Counted from the first letter of the stretch, positions 11,720 through 21,750 are shown. The stretch is 64,000 nucleotides of DNA from Salvator merianae (GCA_003586115.2 QVOM02000034.1:18721919-18785918), one strand, 5' to 3'. Notes: a model not told the origin generated them from the letters alone. Program-made: numbers and translations.

Positions 11720-12530
11720 ATTTATTTATTTATTTGATTTATATACCATGGATTTCAGAAAACTTAGAGTGTGTTCATACATGTGTTTAGGGATGCCCCA
11801 GGGTGAATTTGAGACTCAAGGGACAGACAGAAAATACAAAAAAAACTTTACCTTGTGCCTAGGCCTCTGATTATTGTGCCCTTCCACACACACAAAATGA
11901 CCACATTTGAGGCAAGTTGCAGCAGTTAGGGTTGGATGGGGTGGGAGGCTATGGAGGCTCCTAGCCAAACCCAGCCTGCTACGGCTACTGACCAATCAGG
12001 TCCATGGAAACCTGGGACTGTGGTGACCAATGGGGTTGAGCAAGGAAGGTGGTGATGAGGAAAAACTGTCAGGTAGGAAGCTTTTAGCCACTTATTTTTA
12101 AAATGGTCTGGTGTGTGTGTGTGTTCCTGCATCCACAGATGGGGTGATCTCAGAAAATGGATGCCCAAAAAGGTTGTGTGATCACATCCTTAGTGCAGTT
12201 TACAAAAAGAAAGAAAGAAAGAAAAATTAAAAAGATGACAATAAATCTAAAAAATATATATAATTTGAGGTGGTCTCCCTATTAAACAGCACCAAAGATA
12301 AAGAAGTATTATTATTATTTTTTAAAAAAAAACAGCAATGAAGGAGCTGTTTATATCTCAATTAGCAAAGAGTTCCAGAGAGTGGGCTACAACCAAAAAC
12401 ACCCTAGTTCCAGATACCTCACAAAGGCCAGGGATTTTAATATCTAGGAAGTGAGACAGACGCAAAGAATGGGTACTAATTGACGGCAGAGATGGGTTCA
12501 GATGTATCCAGGAGCTGAATGCCTTTAGGC
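11720..12530. repeat. older interspersed repeat, interrupted by a MITE
   Basis: The (TTTA)n run and TTTATATACC at 11722-11750 continue, after the element at 11767-12189, with GTGCAGTTTACAAAAAG at 12193. This is the usual order of a common squamate repeat (ATTT-rich lead, then a GGTTTACAA motif). The rest to 12530 includes (AAAG)n at 12207-12225 and resembles LINE 3' sequence. The family is not certain. Confidence 0.45.
11767..12189. mobile_element. TIR-E-like MITE, 423 bp, TSD TTA
   Basis: The left end GAGTGTGTTCATACA and the right end TGTGTGATCACATCC are imperfect inverted repeats. The direct repeat TTA flanks at 11764-11766 and 12190-12192. The flanking repeat reads through once the element is removed, which supports these borders. 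The termini resemble TIR-E (GGGTGTGATTAGAC). Confidence 0.65.
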
Positions 12531-12557
12531 TTTATGAGTGTTATTCAGCAACATTTT

Positions 12558-12973
12558 GGGCCATTTTGCACTTTCCACCTTATACTGTTCTAAGGCCATT
12601 CACACTGAGCGGCCTGGAACATACCGGCAACAGGGTACCAGCATTCACAGTGCGGATGTTGGAAGCCTGTGCCATGATAGCAACCAGTGAAACTTCTGGC
12701 TGCTGTCATGGCAACCAGGAACACGGCATGACTCACAGCCACAGCCGTGCTGCGCCACTCTGTGTTCGCATTCAGAAGAGGGTGCAAACACAGTGTGCCA
12801 GGAGCAGTCCAGTTGCTCCCGGTACAGTTGTGGAGTACAGTTTTGTGCTCCACAGCAAATAACGATCAGGAGCAGCTGTAGTCTGCTCCCAATCACCAGG
12901 GCCTCTGCATGGTGCAGATGCACTTCACTCATGAGTGTCCAGATGCTCACTAGTGTAAAGTGCAAAAAGGCCC
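12558..12973. mobile_element. TIR-B MITE, 416 bp
   Basis: The left end GGGCCATTTTGCACTTTCCAC and the right end GTAAAGTGCAAAAAGGCCC are inverted repeats. Interior blocks (GGTACCAGCATTCACA, GGAGCAGCTGTAGTCTGCTCC, TGAGTGTCCAGATGCTCACTAG) are shared with 47565, 36636 and 35850. Three overlapping frames of 71-117 aa inside it are chance. Confidence 0.8.
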
Positions 12974-13039
12974 CTGGAGAACCACAGTCATCAGTCAACC
13001 ATGGCTAGCTCAGAGGAAACATGAGGTTGAGCAGATTTG

Positions 13040-13112
13040 TGGGGATTGTGGGGGACAGAGGGGCCTGGGTTGCGAAGGGTTGGGCACGACAGGATGACTG
13101 AACAACATCAAA
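13040..13112 (+). mobile_element. BovB-type LINE 3' tail fragment
   Basis: The order GGGGCCTGGGTTG, then GGTTGGGCACGACAGGATGA, then CTGAACAACATCAA matches the 3' end of RTE-BovB LINEs, where GGACACGACTGAGCGACTGAA is typical. It is a short dead end piece. Confidence 0.6.
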
Positions 13113-13380
13113 GCTCAGAAGAAGGGAAAGGAAGAGAAATTCCTGCAGAAGAGGTGAAAAATCAGGAGTGGAAAGGCCTGTAGGCCTGTAGGTGCTACTC
13201 CTGCTCCTGCTCCAAAACCCTCTGCCTACCTACAGCATCTATTGAGGCAAGTTGCCTCTTGAATTATGAATTCACGGTGTGTTTATCCACAGTAGTTGGC
13301 TCCCCCATTATACAGCTGTCCAATGCAGTGAAGAACAATATGTTTTTAGTGTACTCTGAATATGCCTTATTTTGTCCCTC
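13113..13380. other. unassigned stretch
   Basis: No supported feature. It precedes the CpG-enriched segment. Confidence 0.4.
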
Positions 13381-13507
13381 CTTCATATCTCACCCAGATC
13401 GCTTAATCTGGCTTCGAAGGCAGCAGGCAGTTTGACGTAAGGAGCCGCGAGTTGGGCCAAAAGGAAAGAAGAGAGAAGTGGGCGGGCCGCCAGCTGCAAA
13501 AGCCAAA

Positions 13508-13642
13508 CACTTCCAGTCAGGAGCCATGTGGCACATAAAACGCACAAGGAGGGGGCGTTCCGAAAGGGAGCCGTCAGGTATTCACAAGGCCTTCGGTTCT
13601 CTGGCACACTTTCCTCCGTCTTTTTAAGATTCAGCTGGGTGT
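13508..13642 (+). repeat. inverted duplicate block, copy 1
   Basis: This block is nearly identical to the reverse complement of 16344-16467. It includes GGAGCCATGTGGCAC, GGGGGCGTTCCGAAAGGGA, CAGGTATTCACAAGGCCTTC and AAGATTCAGCTGGGTGT. It carries an extra ATAAAACGCAC of about 11 bp after GGCAC. Similarity stops abruptly on both sides. Confidence 0.85.
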
Positions 13643-13820
13643 TGGGGGAGTAGCAGGAGGAAAGCTTTTTCAGCATAAACAGAGTGGAATTTGATCTGAA
13701 CACAGAAGCCAGGACAGAGCCTCTAGCAAGCTCATTCAGTCCCATACTAGTTCTCACAGCACTGACCGGCTGGAGGCAGATTTTTCTTTTTTGATCATCT
13801 TCAGCGCGGTGTACGGTACA

Positions 13821-13985
13821 ATGATGAATCACTTCCTGCTTTTGCCCTTTCTTCTTCTTTCCCTTTTTGCGCTTACGTTCACTGAGTATCGGGCAGCGTG
13901 GCTTTTCTACTGGATCCCACAGCCGCAGCTGAGATGTTTTGTGTGCTCCACTCTGGCGCCTGTTCGAACGCAGAGGCAAGGCTGA
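13821..13985 (+). CDS. short ORF with signal-peptide-like start, doubtful
   Basis: From the ATG at 13821 (a second ATG follows directly) the frame encodes 54 residues. It begins MMNHFLLLPFLLLSLFALTF, a run that looks like a cleavable signal peptide or a single membrane segment, and then has a short tail with two cysteines (CFVC) before a stop. It sits at the 3' end of the CpG-enriched segment, which is where a first coding exon might lie. I recognise no family. No strong splice donor is seen: GTATCG after FTE is only a weak one. A 54-residue frame in GC-rich DNA can easily arise by chance, so this is a candidate only. Confidence 0.15.
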   Translation: MMNHFLLLPFLLLSLFALTFTEYRAAWLFYWIPQPQLRCFVCSTLAPVRTQRQG

Positions 13986-15060
13986 TGTTTGCCTAAACTG
14001 CTGTGTCATGCTTGGTTATTAATGACCAAAGAACCACATGATACAAAGTTCTGGGAAACACAGAGAAGATTCCAGGAAAAAGGTCAACCAGTTCAGTAAA
14101 CAGATTTTATTAGAGCCGAGACCAAAATGTTTCCCATTTACTGTTGCTTTGCTGTGTTTCTTTTTTCTGTATTGTTTTGGTTTTTAAAGAAAATGTTTTA
14201 GTTTTACCTTGGGGGTCCAGTTAATGACAGCAAAGGTGGGGAAAGAGCATTTTCTCCTTTTCTTCAAAATTTATTTTGGTGCCATTGGTTTTCAAAATTA
14301 GTTCAAGAGCATTGCTTGCGTCCTGTTAAGAAGCAAGGCAGTTCGCTTAGTGGCACTGTTGCTTCTGTTCAGAGTGAAGTCAAAAGCTGCAAAGTAAAGC
14401 CAAATTTGCTCCATATTTATAATTATAAACCCATAGTAAGGGAGCAGAAGCATCAGCATCTTATTATGCACGCTGATGCTGATATGTATCTCTGTCCACA
14501 TAGCTGGCTGGTATTGAACTGCGACACTCTGATCAGGTGCCAGACATTACCATTTCATGCCATTCTTTTGTTGCAACAATTTGCCTCTCGTTCTCCAAGG
14601 CTGCCTTCAAACGCTAGGCAAAACCTGGGATTTTCTTGGCCCTACAGTGAAATACCAGGCATTCCTATGGCATCTCCTCTGTAGTGTCAATCGCAATGTG
14701 AAAAAAATGTGTTCAGTATTATGGGAAATCCAGCCATGATGCTGACTTTCCTATAACAATCCCACTTACCTTGATGTCTGGCTAACAGCTTTAGCGATCA
14801 GAGGGACTGGGACATCTGGGAAGCAGCCAAACACCCAAAAAACAACAAAAGGAAGTGGGTTGGGCATTTGGATGGCTTTCGGTAACCCCAATTGCTCTGA
14901 ATGTGAAAGCTGCTCACCAGATGTTGAGGTAAGCATTGGGCTGTTCCTCAAGTTGAGGGAGGTGTTGCCATGAGGCAATCATGGGTACTTGCTTAGATCC
15001 CACATTAACTCTTGCCACCTGGAGGCAGCCTAAATTAACTAATTCAGGTATAGCACCTCA
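13986..15060. other. unassigned stretch
   Basis: No gene or repeat that I can assign. On the minus strand an AATAAA lies near 14110, followed by no recognisable transcript end. The frames at 14298-14739 overlap on both strands. Confidence 0.45.
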
Positions 15061-15068
15061 CTAAGGAT

Positions 15069-15279
15069 CAGTGGTGGCCACTGGCTTTAAGGGTGGGTAT
15101 TTGTGTCCCGTGGAAAGTGCGCCATGTCTGTTTGTGAAGCCTCTGGGCCTCCGTACTATTGCAGCAGGTTGCTGGGCAACCTGCTGTGACAGTATGGAGG
15201 CCCAGAGGCCCCACAAACAGTCATAGCACACTTTCTGTAGGGTGCGAACACCTTCCGTTAAAGTCAGCGGCCACTGCTG
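15069..15279. mobile_element. hAT-G foldback MITE, 211 bp, 8-bp TSD
   Basis: The ends CAGTGGTGGCCACTGGCTTT and (inverted) CAGCAGTGGCCGCTGACTTT begin with the CAG typical of hAT elements. The exact 8-bp duplication CTAAGGAT flanks at 15061-15068 and 15280-15287. Almost the whole element is one hairpin centred near 15174 (GCAGGTTGCTGGGCAACCTGC). A second copy lies at 18593. It is non-autonomous. Confidence 0.93.
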
Positions 15280-15363
15280 CTAAGGATTTTTCTTGTTCCT
15301 GTTAAAGATTCAGGACCACCTGAAACCAAATGGCCGTCTAGAGAATATATTGCACGCCTAGCA

Positions 15364-15505
15364 TCATGATTCGCAAACTGTGTTTCTCCAGATGTCACTG
15401 AACAACACAGCTCCCAGCATTCCATTGAGGCTGGCAAGGAATACTGGGAGTTAACTGCTGAGAGTTCGTCAGGAACATCTGGAGACCACAGCTTGAGAAC
15501 CACTG
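15364..15505. mobile_element. hAT-H MITE, about 142 bp
   Basis: The left end TCATGATTCGCAAACTG and the inverted right end CAGTGGTTCTCAAGCTG match the widespread hAT terminus CAGTGGTTCTCAAACTG. Flanking octamers GCCTAGCA (15356-15363) and GCCTAGAG (15506-15513) agree at six of eight positions. The interior has the TGGGAGTT...CAGGAACATCTGGAG blocks seen at 52888. Confidence 0.8.
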
Positions 15506-15564
15506 GCCTAGAGCAGACCTTTCTAACACTCTGGCCTTGCCCTAAAATTTAAACAGTACTCTGA

Positions 15565-15880
15565 GGGTGCCTCTAGACAGCAAGAGGAAATTTCAGGATC
15601 TTGTTTAGATCCCACAATCGCTTTTCAGTGCTCCTGCCAAACAGCAGGAGGCAATCTTGGGGCAAGCCTGGGCTCTTACCTTGTCTGTCATTTCTTTGTG
15701 AGATTGCTGCTCTTGCAAAAGTACCCGTATAAGAAAGTTCCTGCCCACTTCCCCCGTTTTTTTGCACACTTCCTGCATATGAGTATTTTTCCAGTGATTC
15801 CATTGTGCCTATGTAGCACATTTTAGATGGATGTTCCCAGGAGTATATTGGGATTGTCACCCTGAGTGGATGTTGTCTTT
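15565..15880. mobile_element. TIR-F MITE, right end eroded
   Basis: The left end GGGTGCCTCTAGACAGCAAG is the TIR-F terminus. The interior TTTTTTTGCACACTTCCTGCAT corresponds to TTATTTTGCACACTTGGCTG in the copy at 43694. No convincing right terminus is visible, so the end near 15880 is approximate. Confidence 0.65.
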
Positions 15881-16343
15881 TCCTTTCTCAGTCCCAACCA
15901 GAGTGAGGACATTGGCAACCAGTGCAGAGGAACAAGTGGTAACATGAGGAAGTCCCAAAGCATCAATTAGAACTTTACTCCTTCCCTTTCACCCTGTCAG
16001 TTCTGCTACAGTTGCTACTGGATGAGGAGGAAGATGTCCCATGAACCTTGATCTTCTTCTCCATGTTGTCACTCAAGATTGGCACCCACAGCATTCTCAT
16101 CAAATTCCATATGTGCTTATGGATAGGCAAGCCCTAAAAACTCATTTCCTTGTACCCTGTGAGCTTTTCTCTCCCAGCTCTGCAGCACACCTCAAGAACT
16201 ACAAAATCTTCTGAATCACTTACATGACTCCACCCCTTCTCTCTTCCTTCTCTTTCTCTGGGAAAATCCCTCTCAAAAATATGAGCTGCCGTTTCTCTCT
16301 CGTCCTTCAAATTCTTCCTTAAAGTGCATTTTTTCTAGCCCTG
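15881..16343. other. unassigned stretch
   Basis: C/T-rich on the plus strand (runs of CTTCTCTTTCTC). No gene or named repeat. Confidence 0.4.
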
Positions 16344-16467
16344 ACACCCAGCTGAATCTTAAAGGGATGGAGGAAAACATGTCAGAGAACTGAAGGCCTT
16401 GTGAATACCTGACTGTTCCCTTTCGGAACGCCCCCTCCTTGTGCCACATGGCTCCTGCCTGGAAGCA
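16344..16467 (-). repeat. inverted duplicate block, copy 2
   Basis: This is the reverse complement of 13508-13642 with only a few substitutions and without the ATAAAACGCAC insert. The shared ends are sharp, which suggests either two copies of an undescribed repeat or a local duplication with inversion. Confidence 0.85.
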
Positions 16468-16679
16468 CTTGATTTACATAGAAGGTAGAGAGGTGCCAGC
16501 CATCTCTGTTTACCTCTCTGTAAGCTGATTGGAGAGGGAGGCATCTTTGGCATGGCACAGCCATTGTGGCAGATGTTTCCACTGCCACCAGCCAGGCCAC
16601 CTTCTGAATTGCCAGCACATGCTTACAGAGGCCAATTTTCCGGGCTCCTCACAAATTGGCCTTCATGTGCAAACTCTGG

Positions 16680-16741
16680 CTGCCCCTTTAATCCATCACA
16701 CAGCATTTCTGCAAAATGCTGCAAGTGATTAAAGGGGTCAG
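16680..16741. repeat. near-perfect hairpin
   Basis: The arms CCCCTTTAATCCATCACACAG and CTGCAAGTGATTAAAGGGG pair around the GCATTTCTGCAAAATGC core. It is probably the centre of an unnamed palindromic element. Confidence 0.75.
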
Positions 16742-16765
16742 TATATTTTTCTGCCCTGAGCAGAA

Positions 16766-16908
16766 AACCCTTTCTGCACTGGCCCTTATTCCAGAATATA
16801 TCCTGGAATAGGCCCCATTTGGGACCTGCCATAGCCTGCATTAGCATGTGGACAGCAGGCTCCTATTCCAGGATATAATCTGTAATAAGGCCCAGTGCAG
16901 AAAAGACC
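16766..16908. mobile_element. TIR-A short MITE, 143 bp
   Basis: The ends AACCCTTTCTGCAC and GTGCAGAAAAGACC are inverted repeats. The inner arms TTATTCCAGAATATATCCTGG and CCAGGATATAATCTGTAATAA make most of the element a hairpin. The flanks GAA and TAA may be a decayed 3-bp TSD. Confidence 0.85.
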
Positions 16909-17152
16909 TAAGAAACCTGCCCTATCCCTACTCCCAGGACATCAACAAGGATCCCCAGCCACATCAATGCAGAGACCTCCAGACATATTCCTCAGAAAAT
17001 AGGAGAAGGGTGCATCCCCATTGCAGTGGGGCTATTGGCTTTCGAATGATCTTTTATTTCAGTAAAATTTTGTAAGGAAAGAGGCTTTGGTTTCTTTCCT
17101 TGCATTGTTTTCTGGGTGCCCTCTGATTTTTGTTACTGTGTATTTACATAAA

Positions 17153-17341
17153 GGAGTGGCTGTAGTCAATGGTAAAGCAAACTGCTTGGAAAGCAAAGTG
17201 TCATTGGTTCAAACCCTAGCCTTTCCCCGGAAGAAGGGAATGGAAAACTACTTCTGTATATTTGCCAAGAAAACTGCATAGAGGTATTCATGGAGGTGCC
17301 CATGCACTCGACCAGGAGTCGGTCATGACTCAGTGGTACCC
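17153..17341 (+). mobile_element. tRNA-derived SINE (type B)
   Basis: A B-box-like GGTTCAAACCC at 17207-17217 lies in a tRNA-like head. It is followed by GAATGGAAAACTACTTCTG, TTTGCCAAGAAAACTGC and GACCAGGAGTCGG, the same block order as the minus-strand copies at 6905, 35440 and 48980. A GAA-rich tail follows. Confidence 0.7.
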
Positions 17342-17399
17342 AAGAAGAAGAAGAAGAAGAAGGAGAAGAAGGAGAAGAAGGAGGAGAAGAAGAAGAAGC
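17342..17399 (+). repeat. (GAA)n / (GGAGAA)n SINE tail repeat
   Basis: A purine-only stretch of GAA and GGA units directly after the SINE body. This is the usual place for an expanded SINE tail. Confidence 0.95.
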
Positions 17400-18567
17400 A
17401 TTGCAGATATTATTGTTTCCCTCTTCTTTTCATAAACAAACACAATTTTTCATAGGCACTGTTGTTAGAGACAGCCAAGGATCATGGGAAAATTGTAATC
17501 CTCCCTACTCTTCATATGCTTTGGACAACTTTGGGAAGTCTTCATATAGCTGTGGAGAGCTGTCATTTGGGAACATGTGCGGGATTCTTCCTGAAACACA
17601 GAAAGGGAAGACCATTTTTCTTCCTTTTCTTATTATAAACCAGGAGCTGGAAATTGCAAGGCAAAATTTCCTATGATGCAACCTCTTCGTCAAGAGTTTG
17701 GGAAGTACTAGTCAAAGCGTCCTGGTCCAATGTCCAAAATAGTAAGAAGCTGGTGTTTCTTACATGACCAGCAGAAGCAGCAACTCTTAATTAAAAGAGT
17801 CACAAGAACTATTGAGACTGTTTTAGGTGAGAAAGTGAAGACATCTGTGGCTCTTTCAAAACTACGCTGGGAATTTTAGCTAAGCAGAGTGGGATTACCC
17901 CAGCCAAGAAATACACTTTGAGGTGAGCACTGGATCAAAAATCAAAACAACAAAATATTCATTCTAAACACCATTTTATGCCCTGACACATCCACTTTCC
18001 AGGGCAGGAACATTTGGGAGCCAGCTAAATAAATGCCTGAATTTCAGCTAGCCCACTAGATGAGAAATTCACCCCTGGAACTCTTGTTCTAATGTTGACT
18101 CCAAAGAAAATGTTGATTTAAACGGCATCTTTTTGTTTAATTTTAATTTTTGGTTTATTATCAATATCACACTTAGACATAAACACAATTGCACATATAA
18201 TCACATAACTGAGAATAAGAGACATGCATACTAATCCCCCACCCCTAATATATATCCCCTCCCCACACTTGGAAATCCCATACATTTGTTTTCCACTTTC
18301 CATTACTTTTACTCAGTAGTCTGTTATGTCAGTAATTCTTTAGTAGATGTAATGGTCTGTGATTATTCTTAGGACTCAACTGATACAGGTTTAGCAATGT
18401 GATTTTCCCTGGATTTCAGCTGGTATTAATTTTGGAATAGCATCTATAAATATTTGCCAAGTTTGAAGAAAAGCTGTTCTTTATTCCTTCACCTTCCATT
18501 TTTGCTTTTTGTCATGTTATCAACTGATTTACAAAAATCTGCCATATTTCTTTTTACCAGTTCTTCC
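17400..18567. other. unassigned, possibly LINE 3' sequence in part
   Basis: 17400-18110 shows nothing recognisable. From about 18118 a T-rich stretch with CATATAATCACATA and CCCTCCCCACACTT resembles the antisense of a LINE 3' end and is loosely like 59138-59345. This assignment is weak. Confidence 0.3.
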
Positions 18568-18910
18568 CAGAGTGCCACTTACTTATTCTGCTCAGTGACT
18601 GCCCGTGATTTTAAGGGCAGGTGTTCAGGCCCCGTGCAAAGCGCACCATGGCTGTTTGCGGGGCCTCTGGGCCTCCATACTGACGCAGCAGTAGGCAACC
18701 TGCTGTGTCAGTACAGAGGCACGGAGGCACCACAAACAGTCATGGCGCGCTTTGCGCAGGATGCAAACACCCGTCCTTAAAGTCATGGACCGCCGCTGAT
18801 TCTGCTATATTTGGATATTCTGGAATAAAGCATGGATATTCTGGAGTATCCATGATTTATTCTGGAATATCCAAATATAGGGGAATAAGTAAGTGATATC
18901 TGGATGCAGC
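18568..18910. mobile_element. palindromic MITE interrupted by hAT-G
   Basis: The outer sequence GTGCCACTTACTTATTCTGCT pairs with the inverted AATAAGTAAGTGATAT near 18900. The inner arms (TATATTTGGATATTCTGG and CCAGAATATCCAAATATA, by reverse complement) fold around GGATATTCTGGAGTATCC. The 206-bp hAT-G copy has inserted within the left arm. The superfamily is unknown. Confidence 0.75.
18593..18798. mobile_element. hAT-G foldback MITE, 206 bp, 8-bp TSD
   Basis: The ends CAGTGACTGCCCGTGATTTT and (inverted) CAGCGGCGGTCCATGACTTT share the hAT-G terminus. The octamer ATTCTGCT is duplicated exactly at 18585-18592 and 18799-18806. The arms GGGCCTCTGGGCCTCCATACTG and its partner form one long GC-rich hairpin. 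Confidence 0.93.
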
Positions 18911-20018
18911 CCAAGTTGTTCTGCTAACTTCCTTTTTTTTGCAATTAAATATTTAGGCAAGTAGAATAAGTAATTCATTAATCTATGATACTTCATGGGA
19001 ATATATGTTAAGATATGTAATATGTAAAAAATTGAGGATCCAGCCTCAAAGTTATTTCAAATATTTTTTCTTATTTCTTGATGTATTATTCTCCAAAAGT
19101 TTACCTTTTGCATTCCCAAACAACATCTTCTGAAGCCTTTCATTAGTAATTGGAAAGTGCTTTTTTGAGAGGAGTCTGTTTGATTCGTCCATCTTTTAAA
19201 ATATGAATCTCTGCAGATACATGCCTCTCACTGTTTTCCCTTTATCTCTGAGCTAAAGACCAAAAGCAATGGAGAGGTCGGCCATCAAATGTGCCACTAT
19301 GATGTGCATGAGTCACTGGGTATGCAAACACATGCTTCATTCAGGAAAGCTACGGAGCTGCTCCTGCTATCTTGGATTCTTCTTCTCAAATTTGCATAGC
19401 CATGGAAGGTTGACAGAGCTCCATTGGCCAAATGAGGGTGGCTGGATGCCATCAGCAAGCAGTCCAGAGCTGATGATGGAATAGTTATGTCTTCTGTTCA
19501 TAACATATGCAAGAAACTGTAGTTTTGATGGTCCCTCTGCCTTCTAAATATTTGCTTAGGTATTCGATCTATGCATGTACTGCAGGAGAACTCTAGGCAT
19601 GCTATAAAGAACCTAGATATTGAGTTTTGATGTAATATGGTAGTTAGAAAATCAAAGTGTGAAAAGATCCTTCTTTCAGCTACCACATATATGATAATTT
19701 TCATTGTAGTTAAGGATTATGTTAATTTAATCCAAAAAAGAGACATTTTCTGAGCTCTGGTCAGTGTACTTGACTTAAGCGCCATCCAGATATTGGAGTT
19801 AGGTGGTCCAGAGGCCAGTGAGGTGGCAGGGTGGGCAAATGGATAAGCACCAGTCTCCAACCCACCCCTCTGAAAGGACTAACCTAATATTAAGATGGCA
19901 TTAACTATTCTGAGGTCACTGCCTTTGGTGAAGTTGGCATGGGAGGCATTTGCAAGTGCAAGGTGGCAGAGACCATCCATTGTTTATCTACAAAAAAAAA
20001 GTGATTGAGCTTACAAGT
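18911..20018. other. unassigned stretch of 1.1 kb
   Basis: No gene or repeat that I can name. Small frames at 19269 and 19498 lack any recognisable pattern. Confidence 0.5.
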
Positions 20019-20021
20019 CTA

Positions 20022-20497
20022 GGGTCATTTCTGCACTGTATTGTGTGTCCCATGCCACAGTGGCTCTTATCAAGTGGACAGGCTACAAACAGCCCAATTT
20101 AAAGACTATTTGCATTGCAGTCAGCCTGACCCACCTTTGGAGGCTAGAGGAAAAACGTTCCCAGCCTTTGAAGTGCCAGTCAGGGGTTTCCTACCAGGCA
20201 CCCAGAAGTATTTCCAGCACCACTTCTGGGTGTTGAATGAAAGAAACCTGTGCTTGGTATACCAGACCAGAGCTGGTGTGCTGGGTGCATGCTAGTCCTG
20301 ATCCGTACATCAGGGTAAAATGCTTCGTGGACTGCTTGTAAGAAGTTCCCAACTGGAGCAAGCAGTCCAAAGCCTTGTTCTGTGTGGATGAAGCAGTCTA
20401 CTGGAGAGTATGGCCTTGCAATAGAATGTTCTGTACTGTGAGCGACCTGTTTTATGTGACCCACTAGGCCATTCTAAAGGCCAAGTGTGGACAGAGT
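20022..20497. mobile_element. probable TIR-A element, about 476 bp
   Basis: The left end GGGTCATTTCTGCAC is clearly TIR-A. The right end GTGTGGACAGAGT is an imperfect inverted match and is followed by CTA, which also precedes the left end (possible 3-bp TSD). An internal hairpin pairs GGACTGCTTG with CAAGCAGTCC near 20330-20370. Confidence 0.55.
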
Positions 20498-21329
20498 CTA
20501 GAAAGCACAACACCACAATGTTTTCTGATTTGGCTGTTGTATTTAAAAGGGGACATTTCATATGTTTACTGCATTTCAGCTTGGGGGGTTGTGCACAAGG
20601 ATGGCATCCAGCCACCCTCATGGGCAAACCCCCAAATTGCTTCATTCTGGCTGCTTAAAGCTTTCCACATTCCTTCCTAAGATGCTCTACACTTCCCTTT
20701 CCCCCACATTCCTGACAAGGTAAGTGATGGTAGCCTCCAGGAAGCAAAAATGTGCTGTGTGTTACAACACCTTGCCCTAGTCAAAGCCTTCTCTTGGTCA
20801 GGTATTTTCTGCCCATGGAATGGTGAGGGAGAAAATTTAATTCACGCTCTCAGCTTGGAATGAACTTCAATTTGAGAACGTACATTCGGAGTTCTCTAAC
20901 CTGCTGCTCAATAGTAGTTTTATGATGCCCCCTGGGAGATGCTCTGCCACAGCACTATGATCACTTGTATACCTGCTGCAGTTCTACACTGCTATGAAGG
21001 ATGAAGGAGCCTGTCCTCTTTTCTGCATGCAACACTCCTCTTGATGGAAATCTGAAGCCTAAAGTCTGTAGTAGGATCAGTATCTGACCTTGGTGAAAAA
21101 TAGTGTTTCCTGTTATCACTTTCCCATGATGCTTCTGTGGCTTACTTTCTTCCAGGAAACAGATAGTAAGGATTCTAAGGTCCCCAAGAGAAAGAACCAC
21201 CTCTTGTTCACTGTGAGATACTAACACACACATTACAAAGCCACAGAAGCTGTAACAAAGCAAACAGTAGCTTGAATCACTGCAAGAGCTCTCAAATGAC
21301 ATTACAGCTATCCTTTGTAAAGCCTCTAA
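20498..21329. other. unassigned stretch
   Basis: No recognised feature. The 127-aa minus frame at 20961 has hydrophobic runs but no known motif. Confidence 0.45.
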
Positions 21330-21616
21330 GATGTGTTTCTCCATTTTCCAGACTACTGGGAGGCTTATTCCAGTGGCCTACCAAAGCACACCACTGAAAT
21401 GGTTCCCTGGGTGTTTCTGAGGCTAGGAACCCTTTGGAGCCCTTGGAGGTTGGACCTGAAACTCATGCAAGCATTGGGGGCAGTATGGGAGCTGGTCTGG
21501 ACCAGTATCATCATGCAGATGGCACTGTTCCAGAGCATGCCTTGCTGTGCTCCAGACCAGCAGACCTCGCTGGTCCAGACCCACTAGCCTGGTACAAGGC
21601 AAGGTAAGTGCAGAAA
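21330..21616. mobile_element. TIR-A MITE, left end missing
   Basis: The right end AAGGTAAGTGCAGAAAGGGC is TIR-A. The body (TTTTCCAGACTACTGGG, CCTGAAACTCATG, GCATGCCTTGCTG) matches the complete copy at 62637. The TIR-C element at 21617 begins directly at its right terminus. Confidence 0.75.
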
Positions 21617-21750
21617 GGGCCCATTCGCACTTACAACGGTATAACAGTATAACTAGCACTGTTTGGTCCGGTAGGGTTCGGGTACAGAGAGGGGGTTTCG
21701 CACCTGTCAGTGCTGGAACACTCTGCAAGCCGACCAGCGCTGGACACAGT

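Larger units (their letters stand above)
13381..13985. promoter_or_regulatory. CpG-enriched segment, possible old promoter or 5' exon
   Basis: I count about 25 CpG dinucleotides between 13381 and 13980, far above the CpG-poor surroundings. A GC box (GTGGGCGGGCC) lies at 13479-13489, and ACATAAAACG at 13533 is a weak TATA-like motif. No MITE termini bound it. It could be a promoter with a 5' exon, or part of an unrecognised GC-rich repeat. The second reading gains weight because 13508-13642 recurs inverted at 16344-16467. The 208-aa minus-strand frame through it is rich in K and L runs and looks like chance in GC-rich DNA. Confidence 0.35.

Noticed and set aside
13383..14009. 208-aa minus-strand frame, the longest in the window
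   Set aside because: It contains a lysine/arginine run from a C/T-rich tract and leucine runs from GC-rich DNA. Part of it overlies the inverted duplicate block, and no family is recognised.
14090..14130. minus-strand AATAAA suggesting a transcript end or LTR
   Set aside because: No paired LTR, primer-binding site or upstream coding sequence is seen. A lone hexamer is expected by chance.
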